NCBI GenBank assembly: GCA_964387955.1
Contig: CAYLXX010000011.1
Location: 1 to 29,047, forward strand
Direction of reading: 5' to 3'
DNA length: 29,047 nucleotides
Origin: CAYLXX01 sp964387955
GTDB taxonomy: Bacteria; Patescibacteriota; Microgenomatia; UBA1406; GWC2-37-13
Each line of letters opens with the position of its first letter. Within the stretch, counting starts at the first letter, position 1. Below, one piece after another: positions 15,419 through 22,762 of this stretch. The notes beneath the pieces were generated by a model, which saw nothing but the letters and a program-made list of their open reading frames with translations, made no database searches and had not been told where the DNA came from. A program made the position numbers and the translations under genes.

Positions 15419-15820
15419 TTATTGACAAGTGGCACACAGACCAAAAAATTCTAAATGGTGGTGATCGATTTTAAATGTAGACTTATTTTTAACTTCTTTG
15501 AGAAAAACTTGCTCATTTAGTTGAATATCTGCAATGGTACCGCAGTTGTTACATATCAGGTGGTGGTGGTGATTGGTCGCATCTACAAGCTCATAATGCT
15601 TTGTATTTCCTCCAAGATCAATTTCTCGCACAACTCCTAGATGTACAAATAGATCAAGTGAGCGATATACAGAAGCCAAATCGATGTGGATTTTTTTCTT
15701 TTTTAAAATAGTAAATATCTCCTGGGCAGTAAGAGGGTAGGGGAGCAATACTTGCAAAAGAGCTTCACGAGGCTTCGTCAATCGATACCCTTGTTTTTTT
15801 AATTGATTCAAATAGCGCAT
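15419..15820 (-). CDS. Fur-family metal regulator, probably Zur
   Basis: 133 aa. The N-terminal winged helix has the recognition helix HIDLASVYRSLDLF (~45-58). The C-terminal dimerisation part carries the structural zinc site C90xxC93 (LICNNCG) and C129xxC132 (LCATCQ), plus the His-rich HHHHL and HHHLEFFG regulatory-metal segments. Fur, Zur and PerR are hard to separate by sequence. Co-transcription with a ZIP transporter argues for zinc (Zur). It likely represses its own operon by binding the palindrome between its -35 and -10. TAATAC ends 6 nt before the ATG, predicting a leaderless mRNA. Confidence 0.88.
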   Translation of the reverse strand: MRYLNQLKKQGYRLTKPREALLQVLLPYPLTAQEIFTILKKKKIHIDLASVYRSLDLFVHLGVVREIDLGGNTKHYELVDATNHHHHLICNNCGTIADIQLNEQVFLKEVKNKSTFKIDHHHLEFFGLCATCQ

Positions 15821-15826
15821 GTAAGG

Positions 15827-15857
15827 GTATTATTGCAAATCATTTGCAATATGTCAA
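15827..15857 (-). promoter_or_regulatory. Promoter of the zur-like/ZIP operon
   Basis: Minus strand TTGACA (15857-15852) and TAATAC (15832-15827), 6 nt before ATG 15820. The spacer is long (19 bp). The overlapping CAATAA would give 16 bp. The operator palindrome fills the spacer. Confidence 0.5.
15832..15850. promoter_or_regulatory. Fur/Zur-type operator (9-1-9 perfect palindrome)
   Basis: ATTGCAAAT-C-ATTTGCAAT is a perfect inverted repeat with the AATNATT centre shared by Fur, Zur and PerR boxes. It lies between the -35 and -10 of the regulator's own promoter, and ends 38 bp before the divergent yibE/F start, so it may affect both directions. Confidence 0.75.
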
Positions 15858-15873
15858 GTATATTTTGAAGAAA

Positions 15874-15882
15874 TGTTAAAAT
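15874..15882 (+). promoter_or_regulatory. Extended -10 for yibE/F (leaderless)
   Basis: TGTTAAAAT (TG-n-TAAAAT) ends 6 nt before ATG 15889. The -35 is poor, as is usual with an extended -10. It is divergent from the zur-like promoter. Confidence 0.5.
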
Positions 15883-15888
15883 ATATAT

Positions 15889-16983
15889 ATGAAATTTGCA
15901 GGTTATACCGCGACTATCATCGCACTGAGTCTATTTTTATTGGGTAATCCACGCATGGTTGCCGCTCAATCTACCAAAAACACTTCTTCACTTGCACAAG
16001 CTCAAATTTTGACCATTACAGATAACGGGAAAAAGAATCCCCAAAACCATCAACCCATTCAAGAAGTAAAACTAAGAATTTTAACAGGCAATTACAAGGA
16101 TGAAGAATTTACAGTGGAGGATAATGCAATCGCACTGCCGTACCAAATTCATTTCAGCCCTGGCGGCAGGGTTATTGTCACCGTATCAGATGACGGGAAA
16201 GGACAACCGCAAGTTTATATTACCGACTACGATCGCAGATTGGTGCTTTATATTCTCGGAGGATTATTTATAGTCCTCACACTTTTTGTCACCCGCAAAC
16301 AAGGACTCATGTCATTACTAGGTATGATTATTTCACTTTATATAATCGCTCGCATCACCATTCCCCAGATACTTGCCGGCACGGATGCTTTCACTATAAC
16401 GATTATCAGCGCCCTCATCATAATACCAATTACGTATTACTTAGCGCATGGCTTTAATAAAAAATCTACCGTGGCCGTCATCGGCACCACTATTACTCTT
16501 ATTATGGTGGCGGTTCTGTCGTATTTTTTTAGTCACGCGGCCAATCTTACCGGATATGCAAGCGAAGAAGCAGTCTATCTCCAGAACCTTTACGGCCCAA
16601 GTATTAATGTATTTAATCTTCTCATTGCAGGCATAATTATTGGCGGCCTGGCAGTCTTAAATGACATTACAATTTCTCAAGCATCTATTGTAAGTAGTTT
16701 ACGCAAAACGAATAGAAATCTTTCTTTCAAACAATTGTATGAGCGCGCGATGGAAGTGGGGAGAGATCATGTCGCATCACTTGTTAATACGCTTATTTTG
16801 GTATATGTAGGCGCCGCGTTACCGCTAGTTTTGCTTTTTAATCAAACTCATACTGATTTTAGTTTAATTTTGAATCAGGAAATTATTGCCACGGAGATCA
16901 TACGAACCTTGGTTACCAGTATTGGAATAGTTGCTGCAGTGCCTATAACTACTCTTATTGCTTGTTTGATGAGTGACAATTAA
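15889..16983 (+). CDS. YibE/F-family multi-pass membrane protein
   Basis: 364 aa. A signal peptide or first span (~5-27, ending MVAAQS) is followed by a soluble outer domain to ~115, with the ETV/GNYKDEEFTVEDNA-type beta segment typical of YibE/F. At least six spans then follow, including GLMSLLGMIISLYIIARITIPQ and NLLIAGIIIGGLAVLNDITISQASIV. The NDITISQ and GRDHVASLVNTLILVYVGAALPL motifs are the family core. YibE/F proteins are common in Firmicutes and Actinobacteria and have no proven function. It diverges from the zur-like operon and shares the intergenic operator region, a possible link to metal regulation. Confidence 0.85.
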   Translation: MKFAGYTATIIALSLFLLGNPRMVAAQSTKNTSSLAQAQILTITDNGKKNPQNHQPIQEVKLRILTGNYKDEEFTVEDNAIALPYQIHFSPGGRVIVTVSDDGKGQPQVYITDYDRRLVLYILGGLFIVLTLFVTRKQGLMSLLGMIISLYIIARITIPQILAGTDAFTITIISALIIIPITYYLAHGFNKKSTVAVIGTTITLIMVAVLSYFFSHAANLTGYASEEAVYLQNLYGPSINVFNLLIAGIIIGGLAVLNDITISQASIVSSLRKTNRNLSFKQLYERAMEVGRDHVASLVNTLILVYVGAALPLVLLFNQTHTDFSLILNQEIIATEIIRTLVTSIGIVAAVPITTLIACLMSDN

Positions 16984-16994
16984 GGTGTTATAAT
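16966..16994 (+). promoter_or_regulatory. Promoter of the dsbA-like/ddl operon
   Basis: TTGATG (16966-16971), 17-bp spacer, perfect TATAAT (16989-16994) with an upstream TG (extended -10), 8 nt to ATG 17003. The -35 lies in the 3' end of yibE/F. A leaderless transcript is predicted. Confidence 0.6.
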
Positions 16995-17002
16995 AGACTT
17001 TC

Positions 17003-17659
17003 ATGAATAAAAATACGATTATCATAAGCATCGTCTCGGTCCTTGCAATTTTTGGTTTCCTCGGACTCGTTTACTTCGCCACCAACAAACCGGCACAACC
17101 ACAGGTATATGCTCAGGTTAACACACTAGCTCCCGATGATCATATCACTTGGTCCAAAGCCAAGAAAAATCTTCTCGTCGAATATAGCGATCTCCAATGT
17201 CCGGCGTGCCGTGCCTATCACGACGTCATCAAAGAACAAATCGAGTCTGATAAATCAATCACCGATAAAATTACTCTTGTCTATCGGCATTTTCCTTTAA
17301 CATCTCTTCACGTCTTTGCTAAAGATGCAGCGTATTCAGCCGAGGCAGCCGGCAAACAAGGTAAATTTTTTGAGATGGCTAACCTGATGTTTGACACACA
17401 AGATGAGTGGGAAAACTCCAAAAATTCCCATGATGTCCAGGAGTATTTTTTTGGGCTTGCCAAAGAACTAAAGCTTAACTTAGATACATACCAAGCCGAT
17501 GTTAAATCAGACGCTGTCAAACAACGCGTCCAGAGAGACATTGATTCAGGTAACGCAGTCAATGTCCAAGCCACTCCCACATTTTTCCTCAATGGAGAAA
17601 AACTTGATAACATCCGCTCGTTTGATGATTTCAAAAAACTCCTCCAAAACACTAAGTAA
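17003..17659 (+). CDS. Membrane-anchored DsbA-like thiol:disulfide oxidoreductase
   Basis: 218 aa. One N-terminal hydrophobic span at ~5-26 anchors it outside the membrane. The thioredoxin-like domain (Thioredoxin_4/DsbA family) carries the active site C66-P-A-C69 (LQCPACRAYH), a helical insertion at ~90-165, and the cis-Pro loop VQATPTFFLNG. It probably forms or isomerises disulfides in exported proteins. The proline-rich anchored protein at 10680, which has extracytoplasmic cysteines, is a possible client. ddl starts 1 nt after its stop, so the two are co-transcribed. Confidence 0.88.
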   Translation: MNKNTIIISIVSVLAIFGFLGLVYFATNKPAQPQVYAQVNTLAPDDHITWSKAKKNLLVEYSDLQCPACRAYHDVIKEQIESDKSITDKITLVYRHFPLTSLHVFAKDAAYSAEAAGKQGKFFEMANLMFDTQDEWENSKNSHDVQEYFFGLAKELKLNLDTYQADVKSDAVKQRVQRDIDSGNAVNVQATPTFFLNGEKLDNIRSFDDFKKLLQNTK

Positions 17660-17660
17660 C

Positions 17661-18626
17661 ATGTCAAAAAAAATCACCGTTTGCCTCATTTTCGGAGGTA
17701 AAAGCGGAGAACATGAAGTTTCCCTTCAGTCGGCTAAATCAGTCTATGAAGCGCTGGATAAGAATAAATACGATATCATCCAGATTAAGTTAGACAAAAA
17801 TGGTGCAATTCCTCTGGACGCTTTTAAAAATAGAGAACGTATCGACGTTTTTTTTCCGGTCATGCACGGCACTTACGGAGAAGACGGCGCCATGCAGGGA
17901 TTTATGGAACTTCTTGATGTTGCGTACGTGGGATCAGGTGTATTGGGATCGGCCATCAATATGGATAAAGACGTTATGAATCGACTGCTCAAGCAAGCTG
18001 GTATCCCGATCACAGATTTTATTGCATTACATAAAGAAGATATAGACAGAACTACTTTTAAAAAATTAGTTGACAAGCTGTCTCTGCCTTTTTTTGTCAA
18101 ACCAGCCAATTTAGGCTCATCTGTCGGCATCGCCAAAGTTAAAAATGAAGTCGAGTTTAAAAAGGCTATCGATCACGCCTTCTTATATGATACGAAAATT
18201 CTAGTTGAGCAGTACGTTGCCGGAAGGGAACTGGAATGTGCTGTGTTGGGCAATGACGCTCCCAAGGCTTCAACAGTAGGGGAAATAGTACCGCACCATG
18301 AATTTTATTCATACGAAGCAAAATACCTAGACGAAGATGGGGCAGAGCTCATCATACCAGCAAAACTAGATAAAAAAACTATACGCGAGGTACAAAATAT
18401 GGCTATAGCTGCATTTAAAGCGCTCGAATGTGCAGGTATGGCGCGCATTGATTTTTTCCTCAAAAAAGACGGCACATTGCTCGTCAATGAGATCAACACG
18501 ATCCCTGGATTTACTAAAATCAGTATGTATCCCAAACTATGGGAAGCATCTGGGTTGCCTTACTCGAAATTACTAGATACATTAATTACGCTTGCGCTGG
18601 GAAAAAAAAAACANNNNNNNNNNTAA
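17661..18626 (+). CDS. ddl: D-alanine--D-alanine ligase, C-terminus interrupted by scaffold gap
   Basis: About 317 residues are readable from ATG 17661 to the Ns. It is an ATP-grasp enzyme joining two D-Ala for peptidoglycan precursors. Motifs: GGKSGEHEVSL at ~12-22, GTYGEDGAMQGFMELL, YVGSGVLGSAINMDK, KPANLGSSVGI (ATP-grasp), MARIDFFL and NEINTIPGFTKISMYPKLWEASG (Mg/ATP and transition-state residues). The catalytic domain is complete. Only the last few residues are uncertain, since the frame enters 10 Ns and meets TAA at 18624. The start is 1 nt after the dsbA-like stop; the open frame upstream of it is antisense to nothing and merely overlaps dsbA in another frame. Confidence 0.92.
   Translation: MSKKITVCLIFGGKSGEHEVSLQSAKSVYEALDKNKYDIIQIKLDKNGAIPLDAFKNRERIDVFFPVMHGTYGEDGAMQGFMELLDVAYVGSGVLGSAINMDKDVMNRLLKQAGIPITDFIALHKEDIDRTTFKKLVDKLSLPFFVKPANLGSSVGIAKVKNEVEFKKAIDHAFLYDTKILVEQYVAGRELECAVLGNDAPKASTVGEIVPHHEFYSYEAKYLDEDGAELIIPAKLDKKTIREVQNMAIAAFKALECAGMARIDFFLKKDGTLLVNEINTIPGFTKISMYPKLWEASGLPYSKLLDTLITLALGKKKXXXX
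18614..18623. other. Assembly gap (10 N)
   Basis: Ten Ns immediately after a poly-A run at the 3' end of ddl. Ten may be a placeholder, so true distance is unknown, and a few bases or more may be missing between ddl and murF. Confidence 0.97.
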
Positions 18627-18692
18627 ATAAAATAATAAAATAAATACGTTTAGACTAGGAAATAAAAACCAAAAAGATAGTCTGAAACGCAG

Positions 18693-20033
18693 TTATGACT
18701 GAGATTTTTTAATCTTCATCCAATAATCACTTTGACGACAAAGTTTACCCATATCCTCTTTGTGGGCAAGTAATGGCTTGATTGCTTCCTCAAGAAAAAT
18801 GGTGTTTTGCGATCCCTTCACAAGAACGATGGCGTTATCTGGAAGATGATCTTTGAGATATTCTCCTGCTTCAGCGCTAGTTTTAAACCATTTAACTTCT
18901 TTTACTTTAACATTGGGAACTACATATTGTTTTGTTTGCGGGCCGACGCAGTAAAGATAGTCGATTATTTTCTCGAGCTCGGCCGCGACTGCCTTATGCT
19001 CAATTTCGCTCTCGCGGCCGAGCTCCCGCATATCACCAAAGACAAATACCACTTTGCGATCAGAGCGAATTTTTTTGATAAGGTGCAAAAAGGCTAATAC
19101 TGCAGCTTTTGAAGCATTATATGAGGAGTCGATAATGATTGATGAATTAATACCGGTAAACATCGATGAGCGACCGGCAGGGAGCGTGAAGTTTGTTTCC
19201 AGCGCTTCAATCATCTCCTCACTGCTCATAGCGAGACTTTTCCCAACCAGAAAGGCCGCGGCAATCTCTTCCTTATATTCTTCGGGCAGTAAGTATTTTT
19301 TTAAAGAAATATTGATTGTCTTTTTATGCATGACAAACGAAAAAGTCGTACCCGACAAACTCACTTCATAATTTTTATACGCAATATCAGCTCGTGTATC
19401 GCTGCCAAAACGTAGAAGCTGCATGCCGGAAGGTGCCGAAGGCGCAAGTGTATCGATAACTTCGGAAACGTATGTGTTGTCTGCATTGTAAATGGCTATT
19501 TTACAACCTGATTCTGTGATAATACGGCCTTTTTCGGCAGCAATATTGTGAAGAATTTTTTCCAGCCGTTCATTGCCAGTTAACTCTGGCGGAACAGTTT
19601 TATCAAATTGCATGGTGTGTACTGGATGAACATTCAGAAAAACAGCAATATCTGGCTTGATAATCGTCAACAGATACCCCATATTTTTAGGAGGATCAGG
19701 CTCATCGATACCCATCTCAACAACAAGATAAGCGGTATTTTTTAGATTATAAATATGAAAAGGTGCCTTAATAAAAAGCAACAGCCAATCCAAAGTCGAG
19801 TAGTCACGTGGAGCCAGACCCAGTATTCCAAGAGGCACGCCTGTCTCTGAATTGCCTTTTTCGATAACTTTTATGTGACCTTTGTGTCTAAGCAATGCAT
19901 AGACAGCATTGCGGGCAGAGGATTTACCAACCGAGCCTGTAATACCTATAACTTGAGGTCGATGAATCTGCAGCGCTCTGTGAGCCCAAAATCGAAGATA
20001 GTATAGCGCGATCCAAATTGCTACTTGACGCAT
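18693..20033 (-). CDS. murF: MurF-like Mur ligase (UDP-MurNAc-tripeptide--D-Ala-D-Ala ligase) lacking the N-terminal domain
   Basis: 446 aa from ATG 20033. It begins with a hydrophobic, possibly membrane-seated helix (VAIWIALYYLRFWAH), then the ATP-binding P-loop GSVGKSS at 33-39 and the carbamoyl-lysine/Mg region with NSETGVPLGILG. VVEMGIDEP and FLNVHPVHTM follow, then the C-terminal domain with FVFGDMRELG, which is MurF-specific. The usual ~90-residue N-terminal UDP-binding domain of MurF is absent. It should add D-Ala-D-Ala, the product of the convergent ddl, to the muropeptide. Start 20033 is chosen because TATAAT ends 6 nt upstream; the frame could extend to 20057. Confidence 0.85.
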   Translation of the reverse strand: MRQVAIWIALYYLRFWAHRALQIHRPQVIGITGSVGKSSARNAVYALLRHKGHIKVIEKGNSETGVPLGILGLAPRDYSTLDWLLLFIKAPFHIYNLKNTAYLVVEMGIDEPDPPKNMGYLLTIIKPDIAVFLNVHPVHTMQFDKTVPPELTGNERLEKILHNIAAEKGRIITESGCKIAIYNADNTYVSEVIDTLAPSAPSGMQLLRFGSDTRADIAYKNYEVSLSGTTFSFVMHKKTINISLKKYLLPEEYKEEIAAAFLVGKSLAMSSEEMIEALETNFTLPAGRSSMFTGINSSIIIDSSYNASKAAVLAFLHLIKKIRSDRKVVFVFGDMRELGRESEIEHKAVAAELEKIIDYLYCVGPQTKQYVVPNVKVKEVKWFKTSAEAGEYLKDHLPDNAIVLVKGSQNTIFLEEAIKPLLAHKEDMGKLCRQSDYWMKIKKSQS

Positions 20034-20039
20034 ACTGCT

Positions 20040-20045
20040 ATTATA
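20040..20045 (-). promoter_or_regulatory. -10 box for murF (leaderless)
   Basis: Perfect TATAAT on the minus strand, 6 nt before ATG 20033. If used, the longer start at 20057 would not be transcribed. No good -35. Confidence 0.5.
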
Positions 20046-20080
20046 GTATAACTTCATAGTAGAGGCACATCGGATAGACT

Positions 20081-20407
20081 ATGGAGAGTTTGAGCGGTTT
20101 AACGAAAGCACAATACGAAAAATTTACCCTCGACCATGCACGTCGGAATTTTGAGCAAAAAGACAGAGTTCCCACAAGTAATGGCGTCCATGTAGCAACC
20201 GAAGAAGAACCGTATAAAGTCACCCAAGATTCTCCAGTCGTCATCGACGCCGGCAACGGCTACAGAGAACTTATCATTATGCCCAACGCCAAAGACCCGG
20301 CCAATTTTACCCAAATCATGAGTAATGGTGAATGGTTTCTACCTTTTTTGTCTTATGAAGCGTTGGAACAAATCTATCGTGATCATCCAGAGATTTATCT
20401 GCCTTGA
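20081..20407 (+). CDS. Uncharacterised 108-aa soluble protein
   Basis: No recognised family, no signal or membrane span. The N-terminal ~30 residues are helical and charged (LTKAQYEKFTLDHARRNFEQ). The rest looks beta-rich (SPVVIDAGNGYRELIIMPNAKDP) and ends in a helix (LSYEALEQIYRDHPEIYLP). Codon use and composition look genuine. It diverges from murF and converges on the SGNH gene, 5 nt from its stop. No SD is seen; TATAGT/CATAGT elements upstream are possible -10s but none is convincing. Confidence 0.6.
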   Translation: MESLSGLTKAQYEKFTLDHARRNFEQKDRVPTSNGVHVATEEEPYKVTQDSPVVIDAGNGYRELIIMPNAKDPANFTQIMSNGEWFLPFLSYEALEQIYRDHPEIYLP

Positions 20408-20411
20408 AGCA

Positions 20412-21308
20412 TCATTTAAAAACTATTGTCTCGACGATTTTTTTGGCGATCATTTCGTGACCTTCTGTTGATGGATGAATGCCGTCTTGAGGACTGACAT
20501 ATTTTTTAAGTTTACTTTCATCAGTTGATTCATGATAGGCGTCAATCAAAGGCACATTGAGAGCTTTTGACAATCCAACTGCATTTTCTAATTGTTCGAC
20601 AATGTGAGCCGATTGCACCGAAGCAGTTTGACTATCCCAATTGACGCCCTGAGGACCTTTGCCAAAATCTTGTTTGAGAGGAGCATTTTCGGCCAAGATA
20701 TATACCTCAGGACTAATTTTTTGTATCTCTTGGATAAGATGAGTTAAACCAAGCCAATGACGATCGCGATCGTACGGAGTAAATGGATTATATGCAAATG
20801 AGCCAACGATACTTATATCAGGATGCGTTTGGTAGGGAAGCGGGTAATTACGGTCTTTATAATGAAACTCCTCTGCAAACCAACTCCTGGCTTCTTCAAC
20901 ATTATTAGCGCCTTTACCATAGTTATATAAATTAAATTTAGTTTCGGGATATTTTTCAGTGAGGGCTTTTTGGAGATAATCGAGTTTTTCACCCATGGTA
21001 TCTTCCATTGAATCCCCAATAATTAAAAGCGTGTAGGTATCTTTACTTAATTTTTGGGGCGTCGGAGAGGGGAGTACTGTAACTGTTGGTTCCAAGGTAG
21101 GTAAGGGAGCAGGGGTTGCCGTTACCCCAGTTGAGGCAGAGAGAACTTGGGATTGTTTTTTCTTGGGAAACATACCATATGATACGGTAATCCAGCCAAT
21201 GAGAGAAACAATAACCAGTTCAGAAATTATCATTAAGGCAGTCGAATAATCGCGCCGAGGCTCAGGCCGAGGCGCCAATTCTTTTTTAGCATATCTGGTG
21301 ATAGGCAT
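20412..21308 (-). CDS. Membrane-anchored SGNH/GDSL hydrolase
   Basis: 298 aa. A short cytoplasmic N-terminus is followed by a span at ~24-46, then a Pro/Thr linker (TATPAPLPTLEPTVTVLPSPTP) and the SGNH domain at ~92-298. The nucleophile is S100 in IIGDSME, and the oxyanion block is likely GKGANN and VGSFAYN. The catalytic Asp/His pair is D275 and H278 in DGIHPSTEGH. Outside the cell such enzymes deacetylate or de-esterify polysaccharides, peptidoglycan or lipids. Here a wall or glycan esterase is the best guess. Confidence 0.87.
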   Translation of the reverse strand: MPITRYAKKELAPRPEPRRDYSTALMIISELVIVSLIGWITVSYGMFPKKKQSQVLSASTGVTATPAPLPTLEPTVTVLPSPTPQKLSKDTYTLLIIGDSMEDTMGEKLDYLQKALTEKYPETKFNLYNYGKGANNVEEARSWFAEEFHYKDRNYPLPYQTHPDISIVGSFAYNPFTPYDRDRHWLGLTHLIQEIQKISPEVYILAENAPLKQDFGKGPQGVNWDSQTASVQSAHIVEQLENAVGLSKALNVPLIDAYHESTDESKLKKYVSPQDGIHPSTEGHEMIAKKIVETIVFK

Positions 21309-21314
21309 ATTTAC

Positions 21315-21343
21315 AGTCTATGAAATATCAAAAATTATTGCAA
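21315..21343 (-). promoter_or_regulatory. Promoter of the SGNH hydrolase gene
   Basis: Minus strand TTGCAA (21343-21338), 17-bp spacer, TAGACT (21320-21315), 6 nt to ATG 21308. A leaderless transcript is predicted. Confidence 0.5.
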
Positions 21344-21415
21344 ATGTGGATTATAGTCCGTTGAAGATTTTTGGAAAGCTCCTATACTAAACTCCATTAT
21401 AAATTTATAGGTTCT

Positions 21416-21646
21416 ATGGAGGCACCCATCCAGGAAGATACTGAGAAAGTACTTGCCCACCTTGTTAAATCTGAGCGTGAGGAAGTGCGTATCAGAGAAA
21501 AAACATTTAAAGGCAAGCAGTACGTAGATATCCGTATCTTTTCCAAAAATCGACAAGGGGAATTTATTCCCACACGAAAAGGTGTAATGCTTCAGAGTGA
21601 TCTTTTTAAAAAACTCAAGAGCACTCTTGGTAAAACGCCCAACTGA
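21416..21646 (+). CDS. PC4/YdbC-like single-stranded DNA-binding protein
   Basis: 76 aa from ATG 21416. After ~25 residues comes the compact PC4 pattern: strands in EEVRIREKTFKGKQYVDIRIFSKN, the GEFIPTRKGVMLQ turn, and a C-terminal helix (LFKKLKSTLG). In eukaryotic PC4 and bacterial YdbC this fold binds ssDNA as a dimer. The charged strands (K/R-rich) fit. The frame is open upstream to a TTG at 21371, but ATG 21416 gives the normal family length. A candidate promoter TTGAAG (21361), 16 bp, TATACT (21383) would leave a ~20-nt leader. Confidence 0.7.
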   Translation: MEAPIQEDTEKVLAHLVKSEREEVRIREKTFKGKQYVDIRIFSKNRQGEFIPTRKGVMLQSDLFKKLKSTLGKTPN

Positions 21647-21658
21647 TTACTTGTCGGT

Positions 21659-22072
21659 TTAGCCCATCACAAAAAGGACAACCGCCATCAGCAATAAACT
21701 AACTAGATAGTAACCGCTATCGATCAAAAAAAGCTGTGGCGGTTTGTTCTGAAACATCATATTGGTCAGGCCATACGGTGCAATAAAACCCACCCAGGCC
21801 CATAAAGCTACTCGTAGCGCATCAGCAACTACCGTGGCGTTGGACATAATAAGAAATTGTCCAAGTACAAACGACATAATGATGGCCGTCAAGAAACTTC
21901 CAAGATACATAGGAGCAGTACTACCCTTGCGCATAGTTTTTTTCGTGACTCCGGTAAGCTTCATCCAGTGATTACCAAATAATATCGGCGAATACCAAAC
22001 CGCGCCAAGGATCATGTTAATTACCGCTGCTGCGATAATTGCCAACCAGTTGACATTGATTAAGTCAAGCAT
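21659..22072 (-). CDS. DUF1761 small membrane protein
   Basis: 137 aa, four hydrophobic spans. The N-terminal INVNWLAIIAAAVINMILGAVWYSPILFGNHWM is characteristic of DUF1761, and the later LWAWVGFIAPYGLTNMMFQNKP is the second conserved block. The function is unknown. The start is ATG 22072 because GGGAGGTGAT, a near-complete match to the 16S anti-SD, ends 5 nt before it (GGAGG to ATG spacing 8). The upstream in-frame GTG (22081) lies inside the SD. It is the strongest SD in the window, in contrast with the leaderless genes. Confidence 0.8.
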   Translation of the reverse strand: MLDLINVNWLAIIAAAVINMILGAVWYSPILFGNHWMKLTGVTKKTMRKGSTAPMYLGSFLTAIIMSFVLGQFLIMSNATVVADALRVALWAWVGFIAPYGLTNMMFQNKPPQLFLIDSGYYLVSLLLMAVVLFVMG

Positions 22073-22075
22073 ATA

Positions 22076-22085
22076 TATCACCTCC
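22076..22085 (-). promoter_or_regulatory. Strong Shine-Dalgarno of the DUF1761 gene
   Basis: Minus strand GGGAGGTGAT, an extended match to the 16S 3' end. It fixes the start at 22072 and shows that SD-led translation exists in this genome. Confidence 0.8.
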
Positions 22086-22307
22086 CATCTTTTTTATAAC
22101 TATAGCAAATAAATAGATATCAATTCCTTGGATAATTGGTCGTTTACCAAAAAGACTAGCAGAAAGACGATGTAATACTCGGTTTCAAAAAGATAAGGGC
22201 CTTAGCGGTCAAATTTAGGGCATTTTGCCAAAGTACCAGATGTAAACCTTACAAATACCTTGTGAAAAATGCGACTGCCCTGCTTACAAAAGTGAAGTGG
22301 AGGAGTC

Positions 22308-22331
22308 ATGAAGCTATTTAGCCTGCTGTGA
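22308..22331 (+). other. Mini-ORF of 7 codons with strong SD
   Basis: GTGGAGGAGTC precedes ATG, followed by MKLFSLL and TGA. It could be a leader peptide, but no gene follows on this strand, so it may be chance. Confidence 0.2.
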
Positions 22332-22494
22332 CGGTCTCTTAAGCTCGTTGAGCCTAACGCCGCCAGATACTCAGATTTAGGAGAAATATTAGTGAGAACT
22401 CTAAGAAGAAAATGAGAATAAAAATAAATAACTTTTTTTCTGTACAAGTTAAAAAAATAAAAATTAAGTACTTCTCCGCCAACTATCTCTCTAG

Positions 22495-22522
22495 ACGTCG
22501 TAAAAGATATAATTTACGACGT
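22495..22522. repeat. Perfect 10-bp inverted repeat, 8-nt loop
   Basis: ACGTCGTAAA (22495-22504) and TTTACGACGT (22513-22522) around AGATATAA. There is no T-tract after it on either strand. Protein binding site or RNA hairpin. Confidence 0.7.
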
Positions 22523-22762
22523 TATATACCTATATCCCCACGGCCATAGGTGCAGGTTAATTCCTTACCCTAGGTTTTGATTAAAATCGACTTTATACTT
22601 CTAAAAGAGTTTAGGGAACGACAGATACTTCTTTTAAAGAAATAATTTTATTTTGCACTTCTATCACGGATATAAATGTATTAATTATGTGTTTTGAGCC
22701 CGCTCTCGGGTACTACACTCGAAAAGCCACGTGGAAAGACGTCGTTTTTTAGCGCCACAATA

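Noticed and set aside
15418..15444. ZIP transporter start at 15444
   Set aside because: This would overlap the regulator's zinc-binding C-terminus; ATG 15417, 1 nt after its stop, gives the normal ZIP N-terminus.
17499..17660. Longer ddl start at 17499
   Set aside because: It overlaps dsbA in another frame and Ddl homology starts at ATG 17661, 1 nt after the dsbA-like stop.
18651..18685. Terminator between ddl and murF
   Set aside because: AGACTA/TAGTCT can pair, but the loop is about 20 nt, there is no T-tract after it, and the gap next to it makes context uncertain.
22202..22447. 81-aa minus-strand open frame in the gene-free stretch
   Set aside because: No SD, no -10 at the local spacing, no recognised family; it covers one of the SD/mini-ORF sites and hairpin-rich sequence. 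It could be a decayed gene, but nothing supports it as functional.
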